Positions 24,601 through 33,400 of a DNA stretch of 62,000 nt are shown here, in pieces (positions within the stretch are counted from its first letter, which is position 1; each line of letters begins with the position of its first letter). The notes beneath the pieces are model-generated. The model was not told the DNA's origin and did not search any database. It saw only the letters and a program-made list of their open reading frames with translations. A program made the translations under genes and the position numbers. The stretch comes from Acanthaster planci (taxonomy: Eukaryota > Echinodermata > Asteroidea > Valvatida > Acanthasteridae): contig NW_019091379.1 of assembly GCF_001949145.1 (NCBI RefSeq), forward strand, positions 829,425 through 891,424, read 5' to 3'.

Positions 24601-26097
24601 TGTGACACAATTCATAAAATTCCACGAAACTTGGTGTTGGATGTCACAACACCCCCCCCTTGACCACATACCAGAAAACATATGAATATTTCCAACTTTT
24701 GTGCGCAAAAGGCACATTGAGTGGTGAAGTTACCACACCGAATTATGGAATTGCCAAAAGACTGTGAAACTGTATACAAAGTGGTGGAATAACAAAGCCG
24801 ACAATGTAGCATCAGAGCGAGCGAGGATAGCAACGGCGTGTACATCATTGTCCAATCCAGCATCGTGCATGGACAGGGTTTGCCCGTAACATTTTTTCAC
24901 TTGCCAGCCGGACCTGCAGTGATGGCTTTTTAATACTCCATAAGCAGAATTTTCCGTGTCTTCCCCCAAATTTCAACACTCTTTTTGGCACTAGTGTTTT
25001 CTGCTCCAACATCATGCATAACAGTGTGCACTCGGTGCTGACTGTTGTTTAATTGTCGATGAGTAATCATAAATGGCCATGAGANNNNNNNNNNNNNNNN
25101 NNNNNNNNNNNNNNNNNNNNNNNNNNNNNNNNNNNNNNNNNNNNNNNNNNNNNNNNNNNNNNNNNNNNNNNNNNNNNNNNNNNNNNNNNNNNNNNNNNNN
25201 NNNNNNNNNNNNNNNNNNNNNNNNNNNNNNNNNNNNNNNNNNNNNNNNNNNNNNNNNNNNNNNNNNNNNNNNNNNNNNNNNNNNNNNNNNNNNNNNNNNN
25301 NNNNNNNNNNNNNNNNNNNNNNNNNNNNNNNNNNNNNNNNNNNNNNNNNNNNNNNNNNNNNNNNNNNNNNNNNNNNNNNNNNNNNNNNNNNNNNNNNNNN
25401 NNNNNNNNNNNNNNNNNNNNNNNNNNNNNNNNNNNNNNNNNNNNNNNNNNNNNNNNNNNNNNNNNNNNNNNNNNNNNNNNNNNNNNNNNNNNNNNNNNNN
25501 NNNNNNNNNNNNNNNNNNNNNNNNNNNNNNNNNNNNNNNNNNNNNNNNNNNNNNNNNNNNNNNNNNNNNNNNNNNNNNNNNNNNNNNNNTGTTAAGTGTA
25601 CATTTACATCTGTCACCACCACAGTAAGAAGACAGGAAATGGTACTTTTTATGAGGGATTCAGATAATGGGTCCGTAAAGCATTTAAAGGATTAGCCCCA
25701 CCGCAAAGTTAATGAGGAAGGCCCCCTAGATGGGCTCACTGCATTTTCACGGCGTTTTCACTTGACCTCAAGGTGTCGGCAAGGGGTCACAGTACATCCG
25801 GGATTATTTTCACGGTGTTTTCACCATGTGAACTGCCATGAAGTTGCATTGAAAAATACAATTTCACAGTGAAACTGCAAATTAACTGCAAATTCATGGT
25901 GCTGAAATTCATAGCGTCCCTACTCTAGACTAGTACAGTCACTCTTGACATGCTTGAATATAAACTAGACTGGCCTACCATTTAGCAGTGAAGTCGACAA
26001 CAACCAATTTCTTTCCTGCATTAGTAAGCTCAGCCTCCAGTTGATCGTTGTGCACTACTTTGAAATTGCTCGGCATTGGTTTCGCATTACTCGCCAT
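15648..26097 (-). CDS. TXNL1: Thioredoxin-like protein 1, 8 exons
   Basis: Minus-strand coding exons in order: 26097-25979, 22942-22846, 21656-21486, 20281-20159, 18325-18165, 17505-17427, 16979-16875 and 15677-15648. They join in frame with GT-AG introns to 294 residues (human 289). TXNL1 is a cytosolic/nuclear thioredoxin that docks on the 26S proteasome through its C-terminal PITH domain and reduces disulfides on nearby proteins. The thioredoxin domain spans residues about 10-115: active site WCGPC at 40-44 and cis-proline in AMPTF (P84). The PITH domain runs from about 130 to 288: SDCDEQ (165-170), TVKIFIN, PLRFVKFQNVSSVT and the STTNMGEFKR block. The 10-codon last exon gives the family-typical tail GKSGESH and stop. 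The start ATG at 26097 is the first in the open frame. Intron 1 contains an assembly gap and intron 3 a minisatellite. Confidence 0.96.
16507..16765 (+). repeat. Dispersed repeat, short copy related to 33401-34260 and 52341-52419
   Basis: The stretch beginning AGAGGGCGCAATTTTC and ending with the block containing ACCAACAAAATGAATACTCC and TTTGCAACCAATGAGG aligns by eye with the two ends of the longer element at 33401-34260, as if the middle were deleted. The last part (16684-16765, GGCTGTTCATTATGTGTACA...) is matched by the reverse complement of 52341-52419. It lies in the last intron of TXNL1. Confidence 0.6.
18655..18725 (+). repeat. tRNA-derived element (SINE head) in TXNL1 intron 4
   Basis: The 7-bp acceptor stem pairs (GGCTGGA with TCCAGTC, one G-T), the D-arm is intact (GCTC...GAGC) and both box A (TAGCTCAGCTGG) and box B (GGTTCAAATCC) are good. 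The anticodon loop has only six bases and the T-stem pairs poorly, so it is not a functional tRNA. The following TTTCTTTGTTCATCCC may be the SINE body. Confidence 0.6.
19624..19714 (-). repeat. tRNA-like remnant with perfect T-arm
   Basis: On the minus strand an A-box-like TAATGGATAG is followed by a perfect 8-bp T-arm hairpin CAGCTGGG-TTCGAGT-CCCAGCTG, but the spacing is too long for a normal tRNA. Probably a tRNA-derived SINE. It lies in TXNL1 intron 4. Confidence 0.5.
20374..20705 (+). repeat. GAGTC-rich dispersed repeat, copy 1
   Basis: Two degenerate arrays of the half-palindromes GACTC/GAGTC (often joined as GACTCGAGTC) flank a core of about 140 bases (20541-20680) that has no GAGTC repeats. 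The whole unit, arrays and core, is matched by the reverse complement of 61439-61908. It sits in TXNL1 intron 3, directly before the minisatellite. Confidence 0.75.
20718..21360 (+). repeat. Minisatellite, about 15 units of 43-44 bp
   Basis: Each unit begins AGGATATCCCAG or AGGTACCCCAGG and ends in a CACCC tail. Units 1-9 are mixed variants; units 10-15 alternate two types (AGATTTTGTCACACAACTTC and GTTTTGTTACACACTTTC), giving an 86-bp dimeric higher-order repeat. The array has few stop codons and so opens frames up to 224 codons (20704-21378), which are artefacts of the repeat. It lies wholly in TXNL1 intron 3, between exons 3 and 4. Confidence 0.93.
23936..25918. mobile_element. TIR element with TTTTCACGG-rich ends in TXNL1 intron 1
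   Basis: The left end (ACTATGAACTTTCAACACCGTGAAAATGCAG..., from about 23936) is matched in inverted form by the right end near 25918 (reverse complement GCTATGAATTTCAGCACCATGAATTTGCAG...). Both ends carry several TTTTCACGG/CCGTGAAA words. The element is about 2 kb long, but 505 bases are unknown because the assembly gap falls inside it. No transposase is visible in the readable part; a 111-codon minus frame at 24178-24513 is not recognisable. Confidence 0.6.
25085..25589. other. Assembly gap (N run)
   Basis: 505 undetermined bases inside TXNL1 intron 1 and inside the TIR element above. Open frames reported across the Ns are meaningless. TXNL1 coding sequence is unaffected, because its exons 1 and 2 join in frame across the intron. 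Confidence 0.99.
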
Positions 26098-26416
26098 GGC
26101 TGGATTTCTTCAACAATTTGAATAATTTAAGTCGATACCGGTAGTGGTTGGCGTACGCGTAGACCTACACTCAAAAGTGTGACAAATCATGAGACGTCGA
26201 CGTGACAGTGCAACAAATACCCAAAATTGATCAGAAGCAAAAAGGAAACCAGACCAGACCAGACCAATCTGTTCAATAGCGCCCTCACTTTAAAAAGCAG
26301 CTCCGCCGATAGAGGAGGGTAGTCAAACGAAATAAAAAGAATTCTGGAGAAATTTAGAGAAAATGACACTGACCTTTGAACCTGTGTAAATTTTCAATGG
26401 ACAGGCAACACGTTTG
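26098..26416. other. TXNL1 upstream region
   Basis: Probably holds the TXNL1 promoter (transcribed leftward) and 5' UTR. No TATA box is evident. The word GCGCCCTC lies at 26279-26286. Nothing else recognised. Confidence 0.4.
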
Positions 26417-26496
26417 TACGTTTATACTAGTGCGTTTATACTAGTACGTTTATACTAGTACGTTTATACTAGTACTAGTGCACATTTATACTAGTG
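26417..26496. repeat. Tandem repeat of a 14-bp unit
   Basis: About five copies of ACGTTTATACTAGT, the last ones degenerate (GCACATTTATACTAGT). Each unit contains the ACTAGT palindrome. Confidence 0.85.
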
Positions 26497-26534
26497 CTGC
26501 AGTTGAGTCCGTCGTAAATCCTCATTTACAGGGG

Positions 26535-27365
26535 CTCATACAAGTCGACCGTTTGCCAACTCGACTCCAGCGGGCATTAGGTGCGTTGAGACAACTCGAC
26601 CCACAGTCTTGGCCTCAAATCGATCACCCAATAGACATCTCAACTCTTCACACAACTCGACCGCAGGCGCGGTTCTGGAGCCATTTTTTTTGGGGGGGGG
26701 CAGACCCTTCGCACGTGACGTCACCTTATAACTTCCCTGCTCTTTGACCATGGACTATTCATTTAATTTTTAAAATATGTAGATTTGTGAACCCAATATT
26801 TTCCAGCTTTTTTTTTTTCATTTTGCGTTTTGTAAGCCACCCCTCGTAGAACCACGCCCGTTCAACCGTCAGACAACTTGATTGTCTTTGCCGCATATCG
26901 ACAAACAAGCTCGACCGTTGGACACGGAGTCGTCGATTGAGAGAAGTCACTTCGCCCACACCTTTTTATCTCAATTAAAACGAAAAAAAGGAAATCCCTG
27001 ATTGGGAGACAGAACGATTTATCCTCTCCCACACCGTGCAGCGCCTGTGTGCAGCGGGTGGTGCTGCCTCGAACCACGCTGGCCGGAGTGGCCGACACAC
27101 GGCCCACCAGTCTGTGTGTGCGTCACCAGACCCTGCGCACGGCACACGCGGCAAGTCGAGACGCAAGTTAACGCAACACACGCAAAATCTGCCCAAACAC
27201 ATCAATCTATGATCTGTTAACCGCCACACACTTTGTCATGTTCACGCTTTGCACGGTCGACTTGTCTTAACGGTCGAGCTGTCCCACCTGTCGAGCGGCA
27301 GGACAACTTCAATCGTCTGTCAACGGTCAAGTTGAGTTGGTAAACGATCGAATTGTCCGACATCA
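26535..27365. mobile_element. Fold-back/MITE-like element with CAACTCGACC subrepeats
   Basis: The left end (ACAAGTCGACCGTTTGCCAA, from about 26540) is matched in inverted form by the right end near 27330-27357 (GAGTTGGTAAACGATCGAAT). Both arms contain several further copies of ACAACTCGACCG/CGGTCGAGTTGT-type words, and another cluster sits near 26866-26925. About 830 bp, with no coding region that I recognise (several overlapping short frames on both strands). Confidence 0.6.
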
Positions 27366-28566
27366 GGACTTGTCCCTTAAGAAGTCCTTCCGCAAGACCA
27401 GTCATAAGTAGTAGGGCGAACAATAAAAAAAAAATGCTTGAGCAAATGCACGTATTTAGGACTCGTAAAATTTAAAATTAAGGCATCATGCATGAGAAAT
27501 GAATATTTGAATTAATGCTATTGCTTCCAACCCAGGGAAGTATCCCTTTACTCAGCATTCTGTTGTCATGCGCAGTTGTGTTACGCACGTATTTGAGTGA
27601 TTTTAAATAGATCACCCCAATAATTAAACCTCTGGAATGACGAAGGACGGAATCGGTGCGTGGCACAGAATTGTGGCCTGCAGCTCTTTAAGGTACGGTG
27701 GCGATGGGCGTCGTGGGGAGGGGAGAATGCGCCCCCCAAATATATTGATTAATAAAAATGGGGAAAGTGAGAAATTTAAGAAAAGAGAAGAAAGTGATGT
27801 AAATCACTAGTCTGCTTAGAAAATCTCAAAATTCATCCCTCCTGCAGTACATTTAAAAAATTTCTTTTCCCTGACGAATGTTTTGCCCCCCGGAAAGAAT
27901 CCCCCTGGATAAAAAAAGTGGTTCCCTCCCTGGAACAAACCTGGGGACGTCTGTAAGAGTAGCATATCCAGCCAGAACAGGGGTAATTTATTTGCATTCA
28001 AAATGCATAGATTTTAGGAACGAGGCTTCCACCTTTCTTTTAGGGAGCTGGAGGTGAGGATTCATTTGCAAATGAAAAGCAAAAGACTATTGCTTTTGAA
28101 AAAAAAAACAACTCCCCCATTTTTTTACCCCTGGACTCAAATGCTGCATTATAGTACACCGCTGGGATGGGGCTGTAGTAGCGACGAGGTTGAAAGCATC
28201 AGAAGTGCCATATCCTGCTGCGCTACCTTCACCCCCGAGGTCCCCGTAATAGGCTAATCAGGGTTTCTGATCGCATAACATTATGGCCAGCTGAGAGTAA
28301 AGTGGGCTATTCGACCCCGTCCGGGATAAACGTGACGTCGCAAGGCGCACAAAATCGATCACACATACACACAAAACTATCTCAAAGGATCTCGGAAAAA
28401 GAGAGGGTTTCTCAGCTAAAATAAAGGGGCAATGCTGCGTCGGTCAGCTTCCTACTTGCATTAGCGAAATGCTGCTCTCTTCTTGTCCTTCTTTAGACTT
28501 GTTGTAGAGAAAGGGATCGCACGTTAGGCAATTGGGGACCGGTGATTTTTTTCAAGGGCACTTGGC
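27366..28566. other. Intergenic, no gene recognised
   Basis: AT-rich with poly-A and poly-C tracts; no frame longer than about 70 codons and no domain. A possible splice-acceptor-like CTTCTTTAG lies near 28490-28498, just before the candidate small gene. Confidence 0.4.
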
Positions 28567-28944
28567 ATGGACACCCCTCTCATCTGGTTTGACCATCTAA
28601 ACAGTGGTCTGACTGCCCAGGATAGCACACGCAAAAGGGAGCGCACTCAACTAGTCTTCAATCGTTTTGGCCATGATTTGGGCATGATTCTGGCCAGGCA
28701 GCGGCAGGCGAGCAGACTAGACGGCAAATCGGCGCAGACAAAACGACTTATCATACTCTCTCAAGTGCTTCCTCACTCGTTATTGTTTAAGGTATGGCCA
28801 ATTTGAAACTTTAATCTTACAAATAAATGTTATCGAGATTTACAGATTATGACATAGGGTGTGGTCTCTATATTCAAGTGAATTAGGGCCTCCTCTTTTT
28901 TTGTTTACTTTTGTTTTTGTTTATTTCAGTTTCAACAGCTGTGA
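28567..28944 (+). CDS. Candidate two-exon small-protein gene, function unknown
   Basis: The model is exon 1 at 28567-28791 (75 codons) and exon 2 at 28930-28944 (TTT CAA CAG CTG then stop), giving 79 residues. Exon 1 starts at the first ATG after an in-frame stop and ends at a usable donor (AAG|GTATGG). The second piece follows a strong acceptor, a long T-rich tract ending TTTATTTCAG, in phase 0. The predicted protein is basic with a protein-like composition: WFDHLNSGL near the start, an Arg/Gln-rich middle and a hydrophobic C-terminal ILSQVLPHSLLFKFQQL. No signal peptide or membrane segment is seen. I do not recognise the family. It could instead be the first exon of a longer gene or a chance frame. 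Nearest genes are TXNL1 (divergent, about 2.5 kb upstream) and the GT31 gene. Confidence 0.4.
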
Positions 28945-29592
28945 GATGGTCTGAAAGGTTAAACCAATGTTACCCCGCCATTGCCCGTATTTTCTCAAAA
29001 TTTCAGCCAGAATCTAATTCTAAGTATTGCAAAAAATCTGTATTATATGTACAGCTTAAAGGGTCTATGCAATGCAGTTTTTCATACTAATCTTGAAGAT
29101 GTATCTCTGCATGATTAAATTCGTTTTCATCTTTTGCCAGCTATTTTAGATGGTACCTGAATTTTGGTGCCGTTTTGGTTTTATGCAAATGGAGATTTCT
29201 ATATTTGGCAAAACTGTGATATCATCCTGGAAAGAGAACACCAACGCTATGTTTATTTTAGCCCCCAAAACACGGGAGTTTGCCACATTTTTCTTGCCTA
29301 CGTTTTACTCTTATTCCGATGATTCATTGTTGTGTAAGTGCATGGCATGAAATTAATGATCACCCCTTTCTTAGGAATGTTTTAAATGAGCAAATTTCGG
29401 TTTCATAAATGTGATTAAAAACCCATAAAATGAGCAGTGTCTTCTCTGGCTAAAACCTCACAGCAAAAGTGCCCTCTGTTTCATACAAAGAAGAGGCTAG
29501 GAGTACTAAGTTGCAGCTGTTAGTGAGAACAATTCATTGTCATAGATACCTTTAATACTGCCCGTTGTGGAAACTATTCGGGGGGGGCGGAT

Positions 29593-29850
29593 AACGGAAC
29601 TTTCCTCGCTTTGCAACAATGAGGCCCGGGTTCGAGTCCTGGCTTGGCCCAGGCTTTAAGTGCATTTGATTTCCAGTCCATACTCGCTTTTGTAGGTTTT
29701 CTCCGGGTACTCCGGTTTCCTCCCGCCTCTAAAACTGGACCTTCTTCGTAACTCCGTAACGTGATGCTGATTTAATAAGGGTTGTGAATAAACCGTATAG
29801 TTATTTGCGTAAATAGCCTGAATAGCTGAAAGCGCCATTAAACAAAAAAC
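29593..29850 (+). repeat. SINE-like repeat with tRNA B-box and TTTTCTCCGGGTACTCCGG body
   Basis: A T-arm-like hairpin with box B (GCCCGGGTTCGAGTCCTGGC) at about 29623-29643 is followed by a body containing TTTTCTCCGGGTACTCCGG and TTTCCTCCCGCC. I recall that body motif recurring in interspersed repeats of many animals. Box A is poor. The exact ends are not visible. Confidence 0.5.
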
Positions 29851-30880
29851 AACAACGAATCTCATTTCTTCTGCCCCTTAATTTTAGAGATTTATATGTC
29901 AATGTAACCTGTTTAGTTCTCTTCGGCATTTCCACTGCAACTCACATTGCGACTGAAGTTTTGAACTTGAATGAAGCTTTATGAACGAAAGCCGCTCAAA
30001 TGTGCAATGTTAGGCACTCTATCCTCGCCTGGATCGAAAATACAAAAGGCTGAATTGCTAATACCGTTCACGTGTTCAACAAAGACAGGCTAGATTCCAC
30101 CCTCCGCAATATATCACAGACTGACAGGGACCAAAGTCTAACGAAATATTGTGTCAAGATGAAGAGTGCTGTCACACCTTGTAAAAATCTTGCCAGTTTG
30201 ACAAAATTTTTGTGTGTCTATTCAGTTTGAGTGTGAAATTTCTACTTCGAAGGACGATTTATACGGTCAAGTATCTGTGGCTTTCCCAGTCAGGCACCCG
30301 AGGGATTCATGCCGATGGAAATTTTTCGGCACTAAAGCCGCAGGGGCTTTCATTTTGCAATGCTGCATGCTCTTAAGGCTCGGACCGTTTACAACCGGGC
30401 ACGTTGTCTTAACCTTGTAACCGATCTTTCTCCTTGTATGTCTCACGGATTGCCTTCGCGAGCTACTGCTGCCGTCGGTCACACGTTAAATGTTTGTTAG
30501 TCTCGACTTCGAGGTTGTCAAGAGTACGCACAAGGTTGTCTGATGCATACATCATTCCTTTCTGGGGCACTCAAGCGGATGTCAAAAATAACAAAACAGT
30601 GTTTTCCTCCACTATGGCCCACATTATGGTGTCTCGAAGGAACACCACACATTTCAAATATGTTTGCAAATAATTGCGAAAGCATTTCCGATGTCGTACA
30701 TTATCGCAAATTTACAAAGATCTTTGTGATATGTGATTTTTCTTCATTAATTCAGGGCGCGGCCACCATACCCAGACCTCTCGCCTTTTCGATGTAATGG
30801 GTAATTTTCAAGGCATCCATGTGACCAAATTAATTCATTATTAAGAAGCTTAAAATAAAAGCCTTTTCCAAGGACTTGCT

Positions 30881-30900
30881 TAGGCCTACATGTAGGCCTA
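30881..30900. repeat. Perfect 20-bp palindrome
   Basis: TAGGCCTACATGTAGGCCTA reads identically on both strands and is followed at once by a further CATAGG. Its half-unit TAGGCCTA recurs through the window (see findings). Confidence 0.9.
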
Positions 30901-31046
30901 CATAGGTATTCTAAAGAATTTCCACTTCCTTGTAAGTTGTATTTTTTTCATTTTCTTGTCAACATTGTCCACTCAGAAAGTGTTGATATTCTTGTTTTAA
31001 CTCACTCTCGTTATCACTTTCGTTCTGTAAAGTAAGTTTTTGATGA

Positions 31047-31368
31047 CTTACACCCGTTTCAGACAGGCGTTCTAGAGTCATGCTGAACCGAATTAAAAGC
31101 ACATTTTGAATTGAGTACGGCAAAAGTTCGACGTCTGAAATATTTAGGAGCGACCAGGCGTGCTAGCAGGCGAAAGATCGACACTTTGAGGCGCTCGGAA
31201 TGACATTCGCTGAACTTGGTTTCAGACATCGCTTTTCTCGTTTGCTGAACCCAATTCATATGTAAGTATTAAGTTCGTCTGGAACCAAAATTTAATTGGG
31301 TCGACCGGAGTCGCTCTTAATTCTATTTGGTTCGGAGCGACCCCAGAACGCCTGCCTGAAACGGGGGT
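31047..31368. mobile_element. MITE with about 30-bp TIRs, 5' of the GT31 gene
   Basis: The left end CACCCGTTTCAGACAGGCGT and the reverse complement of the right end, CCCCCGTTTCAGGCAGGCGT, match closely. The similarity continues inward with GGTTCAG/GGTTCGG and GAATT words on both sides. TA flanks both ends, consistent with a TA target-site duplication (Tc1/mariner-like non-autonomous element). About 320 bp, no coding region. Confidence 0.75.
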
Positions 31369-31714
31369 AAATATCTTCATAGTGCATGACCTGTCAAATA
31401 CACTGCATGGAACAGTTGGTATCCGATCGAGTTTGCTGTGTGAGCCCTTTACATTTGCTCTACTGAAACTGTCATTGTCTTGGTTACGTTTTATTTTCTT
31501 TTGTTATAATGTCAACTCTCCATCATCAATGTTTTCATATTTTATCACTGGCAATTAGTTTGATTGATGGCGAGAATTTGAAGAGGACAAAAGAGCGATT
31601 GCGGCATCACATGCTTTTGCTCCACTGTGGATGTAGTGCAAGCCTTCTCGCCACCCTTAAAAACACTTGTTAGGCCCACTGCAATCCATCGATATCTGTC
31701 TTTTTGCAGGCAAA

Positions 31715-32854
31715 ATGCAATGCAGACGAAAGCGGCTGATGGCTGTACTGATGGGTTTCTTTGTGATCAATTTCACAATTATGGCTACCATAAAGCTGAA
31801 CATGGCGACTACAGAGACGATTCCTGACTCCCAAAACAGACAGAGTGGTTTGAAAAGATCGATGAGTCTCGTAAATTCTCGCTCCGAACGTGGTTTAAAA
31901 GATGATACTAGAGTCCATGCAACCACTACATCCTCAGACGAATATGAGCACAGAGTCTGCGCACAAAGGTTTGAATGGAATGTTTCAGAGAGGGGGCAAA
32001 AGTCCAGCTCCTTGACGATTGTACCGCAGATTGAACCGTGCTGCTTTGCAAGACAGGGCTCCATATTCTTGCTCATTCTGGTGACGTCATCACCCCGCCA
32101 GTTCAAGATACGCAATGCGATCCGCGAGACCTGGGCAAGCGTGTCACGAGTGGCTGGCGTCAGCGTTAGACGGGTCTTGACGCGGTTCCTCCTAGGCCGG
32201 GCGGACCCGATCCTGGAGCGTACCCAGTCATGGATCGAGGCCGAGAACGAACAGCACGGCGACATCCTGCAAGGAGACTTCGATGATGTCTACCGGAACC
32301 TGACGCTCAAGACGATCGCAGGAATAGAGTGGGCCGGCCGGCAATGTCCGGCTGCCGCTTACGTCATGAAGACGGACAGCGACGTGTTTGTGAACGTGGA
32401 CGGCATCGTGCGGTACTTGTCCAACTCGTCCGAGCAGCAACATGTGACCCCGTTCGCCGTGGGTGATGTTGCAAAGGGCGCCAAACCAATACGCAACGAC
32501 GTCTTGAAATGGTACACGTCCGAGAGTGAGTACCCTCAGCTCACCTACCCGCCTTTCATGAAAGGCCCTGGATACATCGTGTCCAGCGAAGTTGTCCGTT
32601 TGTTGATCGAGAGCTTTCCGAGGACTCCCTTGTTTGTTTGGGAGGACGTATACGTCGGGATGTGCCTGAAAAAGTTGGGCATCGCTCCGACGGCCGACAA
32701 ACGGTTTGAGACCTACGCGGTGGACGTGGTAAACGGTTGCAGTATTTCCCGGCGATTCCTGATTCACGGTGTCAAGTACTACAAAATGAGAAGCTTATGG
32801 AGGATGCATACAGAAGCTATAAAATCAAATAGATGCGAAACCAAGAATACCTGA
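31715..32854 (+). CDS. GT31-family beta-1,3-glycosyltransferase (B3GALT/B3GNT-like)
   Basis: Single coding exon, 379 residues, within the usual size range of the family. These type II Golgi enzymes transfer galactose, GlcNAc or GalNAc in beta-1,3 linkage from UDP-sugar to glycoprotein or glycolipid acceptors. Visible features: a basic cytosolic tail (MQCRRKR) and signal-anchor helix at about 8-26; a variable stem to about 110; then the catalytic domain with RNAIRETW (133-140), FLLG (158-161), HGDILQGDFDDVYRNLT (181-197), the metal-binding DSD in KTDSDVFVN (221-223), PFMKGPGYIVS (280-290) and EDVYVGMC (310-317). N-glycosylation sequons occur at NVS (89), NLT (195) and NSS (237). The ATG was chosen because a splice acceptor TTTTTGCAG ends five bases before it, implying an upstream non-coding exon. 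GC content is high in the catalytic part. The donor sugar cannot be told from sequence alone. Confidence 0.92.
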   Translation: MQCRRKRLMAVLMGFFVINFTIMATIKLNMATTETIPDSQNRQSGLKRSMSLVNSRSERGLKDDTRVHATTTSSDEYEHRVCAQRFEWNVSERGQKSSSLTIVPQIEPCCFARQGSIFLLILVTSSPRQFKIRNAIRETWASVSRVAGVSVRRVLTRFLLGRADPILERTQSWIEAENEQHGDILQGDFDDVYRNLTLKTIAGIEWAGRQCPAAAYVMKTDSDVFVNVDGIVRYLSNSSEQQHVTPFAVGDVAKGAKPIRNDVLKWYTSESEYPQLTYPPFMKGPGYIVSSEVVRLLIESFPRTPLFVWEDVYVGMCLKKLGIAPTADKRFETYAVDVVNGCSISRRFLIHGVKYYKMRSLWRMHTEAIKSNRCETKNT

Positions 32855-33400
32855 TCGTCGTCTTAAAAACAGATCTGCCGCCATAAAGCACGTAGGCCTA
32901 CGCACGAAGGGGGGGGGTGCAATTGCATACACCATGCGTACAGAGGGGAGGGGCCGGGTTCAAGCCAGTGCGCACCGTACGCTAACTGAAACTTTATATG
33001 TAGAATGAACCCGTAGACAATGAAAACGGTAACTTTCTGTGTCTAATGTCTACGTCAAATTAATGTAATTAAATGAAATAAGTTACTGTTGTTTTTACGG
33101 TTAATTACTGCTCAATAAATGGCGGTGATTTACCGTAAAACAAACTACTGTAAATCATTAGCAGTGTACTCATGGCGCCTGTGCTGCGAGTACATACTGT
33201 GATATTTACAGGAAAACAATTTAGAGTGTACAGTAGATGTACAGTGTACTGTGACATTTAATGACGCTAAAGCATGGCACCCTGAGACGTCAAAAGATAC
33301 TTGGAATGCGTATGCGTACAGGGGAGGGGGGTCTGAAAAGTCGGCATTTTGTGCGTACGTACTTTATGGACGGCCCCAAATGGGCCCGAGCGAAGTCTAG
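32855..33400. other. 3' flank of GT31 gene
   Basis: Probably its 3' UTR plus intergenic DNA. CAATAAAT at about 33113-33120 is a candidate poly(A) signal. G-runs and repeated TTACTGT/TACAGT words are present; no gene is seen. Confidence 0.4.

Larger units (their letters stand above)
28945..31046. other. Intergenic between small-gene candidate and GT31 gene
   Basis: No gene recognised apart from the SINE-like repeat at 29593-29850 and the 20-bp palindrome at 30881-30900. A minus-strand frame (29656-29865) mimics a signal peptide but is antisense to the SINE. Confidence 0.45.

Noticed and set aside
24930-25627. Long frames on both strands around 25085-25589
   Set aside because: They consist almost wholly of undetermined bases in the assembly gap.
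29656-29865. 69-codon minus-strand frame beginning like a signal peptide
   Set aside because: It is antisense to the SINE-like repeat with the TTTTCTCCGGGTACTCCGG body; the apparent leader is chance.
31667-31714. GT31 protein starting upstream of 31715
   Set aside because: The upstream frame starts with TTG and crosses a clear splice acceptor (TTTTTGCAG); the ATG at 31715 gives a normal type II membrane-anchor start.
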